Origin: Anaerolineae bacterium
GTDB taxonomy: Bacteria > Chloroflexota > Anaerolineae > JACIWR01
Direction: 5' to 3'
Assembly: GCA_021162125.1 (NCBI GenBank)
Contig: JAGGZG010000369.1
Span: forward strand, 1 to 18,570
Length of the DNA: 18,570 bases
Shown here: positions 1 to 6,966 of the stretch, in pieces
Numbering within the stretch: the stretch's first letter is position 1
Layout of the letters: the number at the start of each line of letters is the position of its first letter
Made by a program: the position numbers and the translations under genes
Notes under the pieces: generated by a model
The model's database searches: none
Told to the model about the DNA's origin: nothing
Seen by the model: only the letters and a program-made list of their open reading frames with translations

Positions 1-181
1 AATTTCCCCCAAGTGAGGCGTGCACCCCCTCCCGCCCCGCCCTCCCGCTCCCCGCGCCCGCCAGCGGCGGGCACCCCCTTCCCCCCCCGCTGCGGGGAGG
101 GAAGGGGATGCCCGCCGCTGGCGGACGGGGGTAGGGAGAGGTCGAGGCGGGCTGGAATGCACGCCTACCTTGTGGAAAATT
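1..181. repeat. Long imperfect palindrome (about 90-bp arms)
   Basis: Base i pairs with base 182-i over nearly the whole stretch, without gaps. The inner arms (roughly 58-90 and 92-124) are close to perfect, and the outer arms (1-57 and 125-181) match at most positions. The centre is at base 91, inside CCGCTGCGG. The left arm begins at the window edge, so the element may extend further left. It is very C-rich on one strand and G-rich on the other, and the frames open across it are low-complexity and not credible genes. It could be a MITE-like or REP-like element, or a very strong RNA hairpin. I cannot assign it to a named family. Confidence 0.8.
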
Positions 182-284
182 GCCCCAAAACCGAGATGTA
201 CTCGGTAGCTAAAAATAGGATGGTTCAATTGTGGGCCGAAATAGGTTTACACTTTTGTTTTGGGCGATAATTTTTGCGTTCAAT

Positions 285-475
285 ACACATTGAACACCGG
301 GCTGAAAGGGTTGCCTGGGGCTAAACCCCCAGGCTGAGCAGCCGAGGGGCACTGAAGCACCCTAAACGTGGCCGCTCGAGTCGACCGATAGCCCGCTTCA
401 GCGGGCTTGGGCCGCTCAGCCCTGAGCTTTGGCTCGGGGCAGACGGGCTGTCGGAAAGAGTGCCAACCTATTGTG
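285..475. repeat. Structured interspersed repeat, divergent copy
   Basis: This gene-free stretch has several short hairpins: GCCTGGGG/CCCCAGGC at 313-334 and GCCCGC-TTCA-GCGGGC at 391-406. It shares the CGGGCTGAAAGG box and the GCCCGCTTCAGCGGGCTT box with the repeats at 5164-5277 and 8000-8152, but the rest is diverged. It lies between the palindrome and the promoter at 495. No gene is seen from 182 to 494. Confidence 0.55.
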
Positions 476-494
476 AACCATCTCCTAAAAATGC

Positions 495-523
495 TTGACA
501 AAACATAACAATCCCTTTATAAT
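495..523 (+). promoter_or_regulatory. Consensus sigma-70-type promoter
   Basis: TTGACA at 495-500 and TATAAT at 518-523 are separated by 17 bases, a perfect match to the housekeeping consensus. Transcription would start near 530 and drive the three-gene operon 589-2476. A tandem direct repeat of TGAAATACGT (523-532 and 533-542) lies right on the expected start point. Confidence 0.9.
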
Positions 524-588
524 GAAATACGTTGAAATACGTCGAGATCGGCGCCTTAACAGGACATTCGCGCGGGAGGAGGTCTGCC

Positions 589-1140
589 ATGGCAGGGACA
601 GCGGGCACAGTGACCATCGCCTTATTGACGCTGGTCATCGGTTTCATCATCGGCTGGCTGGTGGAATGGATTCTGGACAATCAGTACCGGCGCATGAGGG
701 AGTTGCAGGCTGCCCTGAAACAGCGCGAGGAAGGTGGGACCGCTGAGCCCCGTGCCGTGCCGTCAGTCACAGACACGGGGGATGAAGAGTTCGCGCGCAC
801 CTTCCGTGAGTTCCTCGCCGAGCGCGAAGAAGAGGTTCGCGCCCTGCGTGCGGACCTGAAGGAGCAGGAAGCCAGGTACGAGCGCCTGGAAGCTCGCTTC
901 GAGGCGTACATGGAGACCCATCCCGATGATCTGACGGTCATCAAGGGCATCGGTCGCATCTACCAGTGGAAGCTGCGCGACGGGGGCATCAATACCTATC
1001 AGCAGTTGGCCACCACCACGCCGGAACGCATCCGCGAGATCATCGCCGCCCCTGCCTGGCGCAAACTGGACCCGGAGTCTTGGATCGAGCAGGCGCGGGT
1101 GCTGGCCAAGCGCGGCGAGTCCGTCACCGACGGCTCTTGA
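589..1140 (+). CDS. Membrane-anchored helix-hairpin-helix protein
   Basis: The product has 183 residues. An ATG further upstream (532) is open, but ATG 589 is preceded by GGGAGGAGG at a proper distance, and 532 lies at the transcription start. Residues 8-29 form one membrane span. Residues 35-108 are highly charged and probably coiled coil, with many Glu and Arg. The C-terminal part from 112 has the HhH signature IKGIG (118-122) followed by a pattern like GINTYQQLA, as seen in the HhH domains often annotated as predicted 5' nuclease-like or DUF4332 proteins. Such domains bind DNA non-specifically or mediate protein contacts; no catalytic motif is visible. It is the first gene of the operon, 16 bp from the next one. 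The exact role is unknown; a link between membrane and DNA is possible but inferred. Confidence 0.85.
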   Translation: MAGTAGTVTIALLTLVIGFIIGWLVEWILDNQYRRMRELQAALKQREEGGTAEPRAVPSVTDTGDEEFARTFREFLAEREEEVRALRADLKEQEARYERLEARFEAYMETHPDDLTVIKGIGRIYQWKLRDGGINTYQQLATTTPERIREIIAAPAWRKLDPESWIEQARVLAKRGESVTDGS

Positions 1141-1156
1141 GCCAGGGGGGCATACA

Positions 1157-1750
1157 GTGAAAGTACCGCCTCTGCCCGATGAGGAGGAAATCCGCAAGAA
1201 AAAGACCCTGGTGCCGGTGATGGCCCTGTTGCTCATTCCCCTCCTGCTGGCGCTCTATACCTTCGGGACAGTGTGGAGCCAACCAGTGCCGGCTGTCACA
1301 CCGACAGCGGTGGCCGAGGCAACGTCCAGTCCCACAGCCACAAGTACGCCTACGTCCACCTCGACGCCTACCGCGACACCCTCTCCCACGGCAACGGCGA
1401 CACCCACCCCATCGCCCACCTCCACGCTGACCCCTACACCGGTCGGGGAGGTGGTCATCGTCACCCCGGAAGATGGTGAGACTGTGAATAGCAATCGGCC
1501 ACCCATTAAGGGTACCGCACCGCCAGAGGCGACCGTGCAGGTTTACGTGGGCGAAGAACTGATAGACACGACCGTCGCCGACGAGGCAGGGCAGTGGACC
1601 CTCGTACCGGGGGAGCCGCTGGCTGATGGAGAGCACACCATCACTGCGAAGCTGCTCGACGAACAGGGCGCAGTCGTTTCATCCGACTCTGTGACCATCC
1701 ACGTCGTGGGCGGGTTATTGCCCATCAGTGGCGGAAGCACCCCCGATTGA
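1157..1750 (+). CDS. Membrane-anchored Ig-like surface protein
   Basis: The product has 197 residues. The start is GTG 1157, with a purine-rich AGGGGGG six bases upstream. A positively charged N-terminus (IRKKK at 12-16) precedes one membrane span at about 18-38. A long Thr/Ser/Pro linker follows (46-96), then an 88-residue domain (98-185) with the pattern of bacterial Ig-like folds: TPEDGETVN, PPIKGTAPPEATVQVYV, ADEAGQWTL and DGEHTITAKL. This arrangement points to an extracellular domain held away from the membrane on a flexible, possibly glycosylated stalk. The last residues contain LPISGG, which looks like a worn-out sorting motif, but there is no membrane span or basic tail after it. It is the second gene of the operon, with 33 bp to the next gene. 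Its ligand or function is unknown. Confidence 0.85.
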   Translation: MKVPPLPDEEEIRKKKTLVPVMALLLIPLLLALYTFGTVWSQPVPAVTPTAVAEATSSPTATSTPTSTSTPTATPSPTATATPTPSPTSTLTPTPVGEVVIVTPEDGETVNSNRPPIKGTAPPEATVQVYVGEELIDTTVADEAGQWTLVPGEPLADGEHTITAKLLDEQGAVVSSDSVTIHVVGGLLPISGGSTPD

Positions 1751-1783
1751 ACCTCAGCACGGGCTGAGGAGGGAGATTAGACC

Positions 1784-2476
1784 ATGGAACGTACACTGAT
1801 CGCCGCAGTCATCACTCTGCTGTTGGGGTTCGTGGTGGGATGGTTACTTTGCTGGCTGGTGGAGCTGTGGTACGCAGACGAGGAGCGGCGCAAGCGAATT
1901 CGCTCAACCGTCCTCCTGATTGTGGTCCTGTTGCTGTTGCTTCTCTTCCTGCTATTAGCGTGCCCCCTTCTGCCGGGGCTGTCCCAGCCACCGGCGGCGA
2001 CTCCTACAGTCGAGGCCCCGCTCACCGTCGCTCCGGCAGAGGCAGCCGGGGTCACGCCTACGCCCACGGAGACGGCGACCACCGCGCCGACAGCCACCGC
2101 AACGGCCACGGCGACCGCCACGCGGACACCTACTCGGACGCCTACGCGGACACCCACGGCAACGCCCAGCCCCACCGTGACAAAGACCGCCACCGGCACG
2201 CCGACGGCCACAGCCACGGCGACTGCCACCACTCCCCCGGAGACGCCGATAGGGACTGAGACACCGGTCGGGACGGAGATTGTAGGCGCGGGTGGAACCC
2301 CAACCGGAGCCGAAACGCCTGCTGGGACAGGGACACCGGGTCTCACCGTCACCCCGCCCGATGGCCTGCCACAAACCGGCGGCATAGTCTGGGACGCAGC
2401 GGGCTGGCTGGTGATCCTGATCGTGGCCGCCTTCCTGCTGGCGGGAAGCGGGTTCCACCGCGTCTCGCCGCAGTAG
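1784..2476 (+). CDS. LPxTG-type surface protein with Thr/Pro repeats
   Basis: The product has 230 residues. ATG 1784 follows the strong RBS GAGGAGGGA. Two membrane spans lie at the N-terminus (about 6-29 and 42-60), separated by a basic loop (ERRKRIR). Residues 72-193 are a low-complexity Thr/Ala/Pro stalk, including a 12-base direct repeat encoding RTPT three times (near 2117-2158). The C-terminus has LPQTG at 195-199, a hydrophobic span at 206-222 and a short tail with one Arg, the standard layout of a sortase sorting signal. Family knowledge suggests covalent attachment by a sortase, but no sortase gene is in this window. The first span (TLLLGFVVGWL) resembles that of the HhH protein at 589 (TLVIGFIIGWL), so the two probably share a module. 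No folded extracellular domain is recognisable. Confidence 0.85.
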   Translation: MERTLIAAVITLLLGFVVGWLLCWLVELWYADEERRKRIRSTVLLIVVLLLLLLFLLLACPLLPGLSQPPAATPTVEAPLTVAPAEAAGVTPTPTETATTAPTATATATATATRTPTRTPTRTPTATPSPTVTKTATGTPTATATATATTPPETPIGTETPVGTEIVGAGGTPTGAETPAGTGTPGLTVTPPDGLPQTGGIVWDAAGWLVILIVAAFLLAGSGFHRVSPQ

Positions 2477-2505
2477 TCCGACCGACGACACCGGAGACGC
2501 CCCCA

Positions 2506-2541
2506 AGCCCGATGGCTCCCGCCGTCGGGCTCTTATCTTCT
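2506..2541 (+). terminator. Probable intrinsic terminator
   Basis: AGCCCGATGG (2506-2515) pairs with CCGTCGGGCT (2522-2531) over a short loop, with one G-T pair, and is followed by the T-rich CTTATCTTCT. It lies between the surface-protein operon and purB. The T-tract is interrupted, so read-through into purB is possible; no clear separate purB promoter was seen. Confidence 0.55.
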
Positions 2542-2554
2542 GTGGAGAAATCCG

Positions 2555-3958
2555 ATGAACTTTTACGACCACGAAACCTACCTCTCCCCTTTCACCTGGC
2601 GCTACGGCAGCCCTGAGATGCGGGCCATCTGGTCGGAGGTGCACCGCCGGCGGTTGTGGCGGCGGGTGTGGGTGGCCCTGGCGACGGCGCAACAGGCCGC
2701 TGGTCTGCTCACCGCCGCAGAACTGGCCGACATTCAGACGCATCAGGACGACGTGGACCTGGCTCGCGCGCACGAAATCGAGGCCGAGATCGGCCACGAC
2801 CTGATGGCTGAATTGCATACCTTTGCCGCGCAATGCTCACTGGGCGGGGGACGGCTCCACCTGGGAGCGACCAGTGCCGACATCCAGGACAACGCCGACG
2901 TGCTGCGCATCCGAGAAGCTCTGACACTGGTCCACCGCCGCCTGCTGGCTGTGTTAGATGCCTTCGCCGCCCAGATCGAGCGCTGGGCCGATTTCCCCTG
3001 CATGGCCTATACCCACCTGCAGCCTGCCGAACCGACGACCGTGGGCTACCGCTTGTGCGTCTACGCCCAGGACCTGCTGGCTGACCTGCGGGCGGTGCGG
3101 TGGATAAGCACAGCACTGCGTGGCAAGGGGTTCAAGGGCGCGGTGGGCACCTGTGCCTCGTACACAGCCCTGCTGGAGGGCAGCGGGGTGACGTGCCAAG
3201 AGATGGAGCGACACGCCCTGGCCTTGCTGGGCCTGGAGGCTGTGCCGGTCAGTGGTCAGGTCTACCCCCGCAAGCAGGACGCAGACGTACTCCACGTGCT
3301 GGCCAGCATCGCCCAATCGCTACACAAGTTCGCCTTCGACTTGCGAGTGTTGCAAGCCGCGCCCTATGGGGAGTGGCACGAGCCGTTCGGTGAGCGGCAG
3401 GTCGGGTCGTCGGCGATGCCCTTCAAGCGCAATCCGGTCACAGCGGAGAAAATCTGCTCGCTGGCCCGCTTCGTGGCCACCCTGCCCCGCGTGGCTTGGG
3501 ATAACGCCGCTGGCTCGCTCCTGGAGCGCACGCTGGATGATTCCGCCAACCGCCGCCTGATCCTGCCGGGGGCTTTCCTGGCCGTGGACGAGATGCTGCT
3601 CAGCGCGCGGCGCATCGTCGCCGGGCTGGTCGTGAACGAGGGGGCCGTGACCCGTAACCTGGCGGCTTACGGCGTCTTCGCCGCCACCGAGCGCCTGTTG
3701 ATGACCCTGGTTCGCGCCGGAGCCGACCGCCAGGTGATGCACGAGCGCATCCGCACGCACAGTATGGCCGCCTGGGCCGCCGTCGAACGCGGCGAGGCCA
3801 ACCCGCTGGTGGAGCTGCTCTGCGCAGACGAAGCCATTGCCGCCCACCTCTCACCGGCACAGGTGCGGGAGGCACTTGACGCGCGGGGGCACGTGGGCGA
3901 CGCGCCCCGTCGCTGCCGGGCATTTCTGGAGGAACTGCGCACGACCCTCGCCGGGTAG
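2555..3958 (+). CDS. purB: Adenylosuccinate lyase
   Basis: The product has 467 residues, the usual length. It cleaves SAICAR to AICAR plus fumarate and adenylosuccinate to AMP plus fumarate in cytoplasmic purine synthesis. The fumarase/aspartase superfamily signature is seen as GSSAMPFKRNP (residues 284-294), where the Ser-rich loop supplies the catalytic base. The THLQPAEPTT motif (153-162) carries the conserved His154. GATSADIQDNAD (104-115) corresponds to the usual TSxDxxD region. ATG 2555 has GGAGA seven bases upstream and the N-terminus fits the family (tyrosine- and phenylalanine-rich, ending in an EMRxIWSE-type helix). It stands alone between a terminator and the thyX promoter, with no other purine genes nearby. 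The signature separates it well from argininosuccinate lyase and fumarase. Confidence 0.95.
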   Translation: MNFYDHETYLSPFTWRYGSPEMRAIWSEVHRRRLWRRVWVALATAQQAAGLLTAAELADIQTHQDDVDLARAHEIEAEIGHDLMAELHTFAAQCSLGGGRLHLGATSADIQDNADVLRIREALTLVHRRLLAVLDAFAAQIERWADFPCMAYTHLQPAEPTTVGYRLCVYAQDLLADLRAVRWISTALRGKGFKGAVGTCASYTALLEGSGVTCQEMERHALALLGLEAVPVSGQVYPRKQDADVLHVLASIAQSLHKFAFDLRVLQAAPYGEWHEPFGERQVGSSAMPFKRNPVTAEKICSLARFVATLPRVAWDNAAGSLLERTLDDSANRRLILPGAFLAVDEMLLSARRIVAGLVVNEGAVTRNLAAYGVFAATERLLMTLVRAGADRQVMHERIRTHSMAAWAAVERGEANPLVELLCADEAIAAHLSPAQVREALDARGHVGDAPRRCRAFLEELRTTLAG

Positions 3959-3965
3959 GCGCGTT

Positions 3966-3994
3966 TTGTCGTAGCGGGCAAGCTGTGGTACAAT
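3966..3994 (+). promoter_or_regulatory. Promoter of thyX and dCMP deaminase genes
   Basis: TTGTCG (3966-3971) and TACAAT (3989-3994) are separated by 17 bases. Transcription would start near 4001, leaving about 35 bases of leader before the GTG start at 4036. This placement argues against the longer thyX reading frame from 3985, which would begin inside the promoter. Confidence 0.8.
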
Positions 3995-4035
3995 GGAGAC
4001 ACACATTCCAGAATACTTACGAGGAGGAAAAAGCA

Positions 4036-4653
4036 GTGCATGTCGAACTCATCGCCATCACCCGCTACCTGCGTGGTAGTGGCACGCCAGAGGAACTGAT
4101 TGAGCACGCCGGACGGGTGTGCTATCGCAGCGAGGCCAGGGGCGACGCCGGCGCGTTCGTCCAACGCCGTCTCCGCGAAGGCCACGAATCCATCATCGAG
4201 CACGCCTCGGCCACGTTCGAGATAAGCGGCATTAGCCGGGTGTGCAGCCACCAGCTTGTCAGGCACAGACTGGCCAGTTACAGCCAGGAATCGCAACGCT
4301 ATGTTGATGCATCAAACGCCGAGTTCATCGTGCCGGAGTCCATTGCCGCCGACCCTGAGGCAAAGGCCCTGTGGGACGAATTCATGGCCCAGGCCGGGGA
4401 TGCCTACCGTGCCCTGCGCCAGCGGGGGATACGTAAAGAGGACTGTCGTTTCCTGTTACCCAATGCCACGGCCACTCGCATTGTGGTGACGATGAATTTC
4501 AGAGAGCTACGACATTTCATCAAGCTGCGCGGTTTGAACCCTGCCGCTCAGTGGGAAATCAGGGAACTGGCCAATCGGATTCTGGACCTGGTTTATGAGC
4601 AAGTTCCTTCCGTATTTCAGGACTTAGTAGATGCCAGAGCGCCTCAACTTTGA
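4036..4653 (+). CDS. thyX: FAD-dependent thymidylate synthase ThyX
   Basis: The product has 205 residues, within the family range. It makes dTMP from dUMP using methylene-tetrahydrofolate, NADPH and FAD. The diagnostic ThyX motif RHR-x7-S is complete: R76-H77-R78 and S86 in RHRLASYSQES. The flanking ESIIEH (51-56) and ISRVCSHQLV segments also match. The frame is open from GTG 3985, but that codon lies within the promoter; GTG 4036 is preceded by GAGGAGG with eight bases of spacing and gives the family-like N-terminus HVELIAITRYL. The 3' end overlaps the dCMP deaminase start by 23 bases, which suggests translational coupling. No thyA-type gene is seen in the window. Confidence 0.97.
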   Translation: MHVELIAITRYLRGSGTPEELIEHAGRVCYRSEARGDAGAFVQRRLREGHESIIEHASATFEISGISRVCSHQLVRHRLASYSQESQRYVDASNAEFIVPESIAADPEAKALWDEFMAQAGDAYRALRQRGIRKEDCRFLLPNATATRIVVTMNFRELRHFIKLRGLNPAAQWEIRELANRILDLVYEQVPSVFQDLVDARAPQL

Positions 4654-5095
4654 CGAATATTGTATGGAGATAGCCCGGGTGGTCGCCCGCCGCTCGACCT
4701 GCCTGCACCGCCACGTAGGAGCGGTGATCGTCCAGGGCAAACAAATCGTGTCCACCGGGTACAACGGAGCGCCGTCCGGACATCCACACTGCCTGGACAT
4801 TGGCTGCGCGCGCGATGGCGTGCCCTCCGGACAGCGTTCGGAGTTGTGTCGCGCGGCCCACGCCGAGCAGAACGCCATCAACTTCGCGGCGCGGTACGGA
4901 ATCAGCATCGAGGGAGCGACGTTGTACACCACCTGTTACCCCTGCTCGTGGTGTGCCAAATCCATCGTCAACGCGGGTATCGTGCGCGTGGTGTACGCCG
5001 AGGACTACCCCGATCCGCTGGCCAAGGAGATCCTGTCCTCCATCCGCGTGGAGCGTTTGCCGAGGCCGGAGGCCACGTCCCCAGAGCCAGAGTGA
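4631..5095 (+). CDS. dCMP deaminase (ComEB-type)
   Basis: The product has 154 residues. It deaminates dCMP to dUMP, the substrate of the overlapping ThyX, so the pair forms a dTMP supply route. The zinc-binding cytidine/deoxycytidylate deaminase motifs are complete: HAEQN (H77, E79) and PCSWC (C105, C108). The N-terminus NFDEYCMEIARVVARRSTC matches the family pattern DEYFMxIAxxxAxRSTC, which supports ATG 4631 rather than the internal ATG 4664. No strong RBS lies upstream, as expected for a coupled start inside thyX. The C-terminal dozen residues are Pro/Glu-rich and probably disordered. A tRNA-adenosine deaminase is less likely because of the STCLHRHVGAV and STGYNGAPSG segments typical of dCMP deaminases. 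Confidence 0.93.
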   Translation: MPERLNFDEYCMEIARVVARRSTCLHRHVGAVIVQGKQIVSTGYNGAPSGHPHCLDIGCARDGVPSGQRSELCRAAHAEQNAINFAARYGISIEGATLYTTCYPCSWCAKSIVNAGIVRVVYAEDYPDPLAKEILSSIRVERLPRPEATSPEPE

Positions 5096-5163
5096 CGAGA
5101 TGGTGGGCCTGTCCTGAGCCCTCGGCCTGAGCTACATGGTGAGCCTGCCGTATCTTCTCGAAA

Positions 5164-5277
5164 AAGGTTCTTCGCGGATTCGTGGGGCTATCGCCGGAAG
5201 GCCTGGACGTGAACGTCCAGGCTAAGACCCGCTTCAGCGGGCTTTGTCCTTTCAGCCCGATGCTTGAGGGACACCAA
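5164..5277 (-). repeat. Structured interspersed repeat, copy A
   Basis: Read on the minus strand, this stretch is nearly identical to the repeat at 8000-8152 and lacks about 30 bases of its middle plus GATG near one end. It contains the hairpin GCCTGGACGTGAACGTCCAGG, a CCCGCTTCAGCGGG hairpin and the TGCTTGAGGG end. Just upstream, 5096-5160 has GTCCTGAGCCCTCGGCCTGAGC, a further short repeat fragment. No gene was found from 5096 to 5538. Confidence 0.8.
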
Positions 5278-5285
5278 CTTGGGGA

Positions 5286-5437
5286 GTAACTGCTCAGGCT
5301 ACTTCTGTTAGCGATTGAAATCGCCTCTAGAAGGCTTGCAGCCGAGCGTCCACCTGCGTGGGCGCGCCTGTCCACGCAGGTGGACAGCCAGCTTTAGCTC
5401 CTCAGGCGCGGTTTCAACCGCTGGCCTGAGGAGTAAC
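5286..5437. repeat. Long inverted repeat with perfect 14-bp core stem
   Basis: The core is GTCCACCTGCGTGG (5348-5361) and its exact complement (5372-5385) around a ten-base loop. Outside the core the two flanks also match as inverted copies: GTAACTGCTCAGG at 5286-5298 with CCTGAGGAGTAAC at 5425-5437, and AGCGATTGAAATCGC with the complement of GCGGTTTCAACCGCT, with some gaps. The design (long palindrome, nested small hairpins) resembles the element at 1-181, but the sequence is different. Confidence 0.7.
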
Positions 5438-5475
5438 CTTGGGGATTTTTCGGATAGGCGCTAAGCCGGGAATAC

Positions 5476-5502
5476 AAAGAGCCGAGGTTACCTCGGCTCT
5501 TT
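5476..5502. terminator. Bidirectional intrinsic terminator
   Basis: AAAGAGCCGAGG (5476-5487), loop TTA, CCTCGGCTCTTT (5491-5502): a perfect 12-bp stem with A/T runs on both sides. It lies 36 bases beyond the stop of the minus-strand gene at 5539, so it most likely ends the parA operon and also stops plus-strand transcription from thyX. Confidence 0.88.
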
Positions 5503-5538
5503 TGTTTCAGGATATGGAATGGGACGTGGATTTCGCGT

Positions 5539-6966
5539 TCAGGTTCCCACGCCAGCCGCCTCGCTCGACGAAGTACTCGCCGGGGCAGGGGCCGGGACGA
5601 TCTCCTCCTCCCGTGGCTTGGGCTCACGGCCAATCACGCTCGCCACACTATCCAGCCACTCGTAGGCGAAGTTCTGGCGGAACCCGGCCAGGCAGGCTAC
5701 CAGGGAGGGGAACCAGCGCACTGCTGCTGTAGCCCCGGGACTGGTTGACCCACTCTGTATGACGAGCACACCGGCCATGAACAACAGGTGGATGACCCCG
5801 CCGAGGATGATGCCCATGACAGGCTGCGTCAGGTACCACATGGTGTGCTGCTTGTCGAAATCCTGATCCCTGGCCACGTGTTTCCACAGACTCCACAGCC
5901 CGCCGACTATCCCGCCGACCCCACCCCACATCAACGTGCCCAGCAAGGGTTCCAGGTTCGTGCTGAAATCGGTCGCGCTCATACCGGTAGCCACCTGTAG
6001 CCAAGCGGCCAGGCGCTGAGTGAAAACGATCCCGGCCATGAGCAACAGGAACCACACAATCTCGTAGACCATGATCGGATAGGCGTAGCTCGATGTCCAC
6101 TGGGTGACGCGCCGCCTGCGCTCCAGCATCATTTTGACCTGAGCAACCTTGAACATGGCAAGGTCGTACTGGCGGGGCCGTTCCTGCAAGATGTCCTGGG
6201 CATCCCGCAGCAGAGCCAGGGCAATGTTCACGTTGCGATCCATGCTCAGTTCTTCGGGAACCCGGGAGAAGAGAACATCAATCTCTTTCTCCAGCGCCTC
6301 CAGTCGCTTACGGCCAATGGCCTTAATCACTTCTTCCTGGGTGCGCTTGGGGGAAGGTTGCTCCTCTGGCCCTACCTCCGGTGGGGGGGCCTTTTCTGGC
6401 TCGCCCGCGCCCGGCCCCGGTGCTTCTGACGGCGCTTTTTCCCCCGCCGTGGACATCGCGTCGTACAGCAGTCCGCTGATTTTCAGGTCGTAGGCCTCAG
6501 CTTCGGGCTTCTCTTTGGGGGGTGGGACAGCCGCTGCCTCGGCTACCGGGGGTGCAGGAGGGGGTACGGCAGAGGGCGGCGGAGGTGGCTCCTCCTTAGA
6601 TTCGACCGAAGTCGCCGTTGGTTCCGCCTCGTGCTTTTCGCGAGGTGGACGGCGCGTCGCCCACTCAGGGATTACAGGTTCGGCCGGGCGCTCAGCTTCG
6701 GTTTTGGGCGGCACGTAGGCTAACTCCTTTTTGCGCGGCACGAGGACCGGCTCACCAGTCGCCTCTTCGACAGAGGCGAGCCCCGGCCCACCGGCCATCG
6801 CTTCCTCGTCCAGCAAGCTTTCCATTTCAGGAGTCAGCTCGCCATCGTCCGGAGATGGTTTGGCCAGAGCTTCGGCTCGCTCGCCTGGCTGAACGGGCTC
6901 AGCCGGTGCACCACCGAAGAGAATGTCCATGCCCCGGCCCTTGATACTCACTCGCTTACTCGCCAT
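5539..6966 (-). CDS. Proline-rich membrane protein, putative ParA partner
   Basis: The product has 475 residues. The start at 6966 overlaps the parA stop by 11 bases and has GGAGGTGAT, a near-ideal RBS, inside parA. The first 19 residues (KRVSIKGRGMDILFGG at 4-19) resemble the short basic GRGLDALFG-type end with which ParB proteins touch ParA. Residues 20-208 are acidic and Pro-rich, probably disordered. Residues 209-289 are charged and helical, probably coiled coil. Membrane spans lie at about 297-319, 340-362 and 378-404, with a weaker one at 411-429. A Gly-rich run, WGGVGGIVGGLW (347-358), forms most of the second span. I do not recognise a named family. From gene order and the N-terminus I infer a membrane-bound adaptor that recruits or stimulates the ParA ATPase. 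It is not ParB: no HTH or CTP-binding motif is visible. Confidence 0.85.
   Translation of the reverse strand: MASKRVSIKGRGMDILFGGAPAEPVQPGERAEALAKPSPDDGELTPEMESLLDEEAMAGGPGLASVEEATGEPVLVPRKKELAYVPPKTEAERPAEPVIPEWATRRPPREKHEAEPTATSVESKEEPPPPPSAVPPPAPPVAEAAAVPPPKEKPEAEAYDLKISGLLYDAMSTAGEKAPSEAPGPGAGEPEKAPPPEVGPEEQPSPKRTQEEVIKAIGRKRLEALEKEIDVLFSRVPEELSMDRNVNIALALLRDAQDILQERPRQYDLAMFKVAQVKMMLERRRRVTQWTSSYAYPIMVYEIVWFLLLMAGIVFTQRLAAWLQVATGMSATDFSTNLEPLLGTLMWGGVGGIVGGLWSLWKHVARDQDFDKQHTMWYLTQPVMGIILGGVIHLLFMAGVLVIQSGSTSPGATAAVRWFPSLVACLAGFRQNFAYEWLDSVASVIGREPKPREEEIVPAPAPASTSSSEAAGVGT

Noticed and set aside
13..270. Open frames across the left palindrome
   Set aside because: They are Pro/Arg-rich translations of the inverted repeat, without RBS or domain; composition explains them.
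1955..2833. Long minus-strand open frame opposite the Thr/Pro stalk and purB start
   Set aside because: It is a shadow of GC-rich and repeat-rich coding DNA; its Arg/Gly-rich product has no motifs, while both plus-strand genes have clear RBSs and domains.
3985..4035. Upstream GTG start for thyX
   Set aside because: It lies within the promoter (-10 box at 3989-3994), has no RBS, and adds residues foreign to the family.
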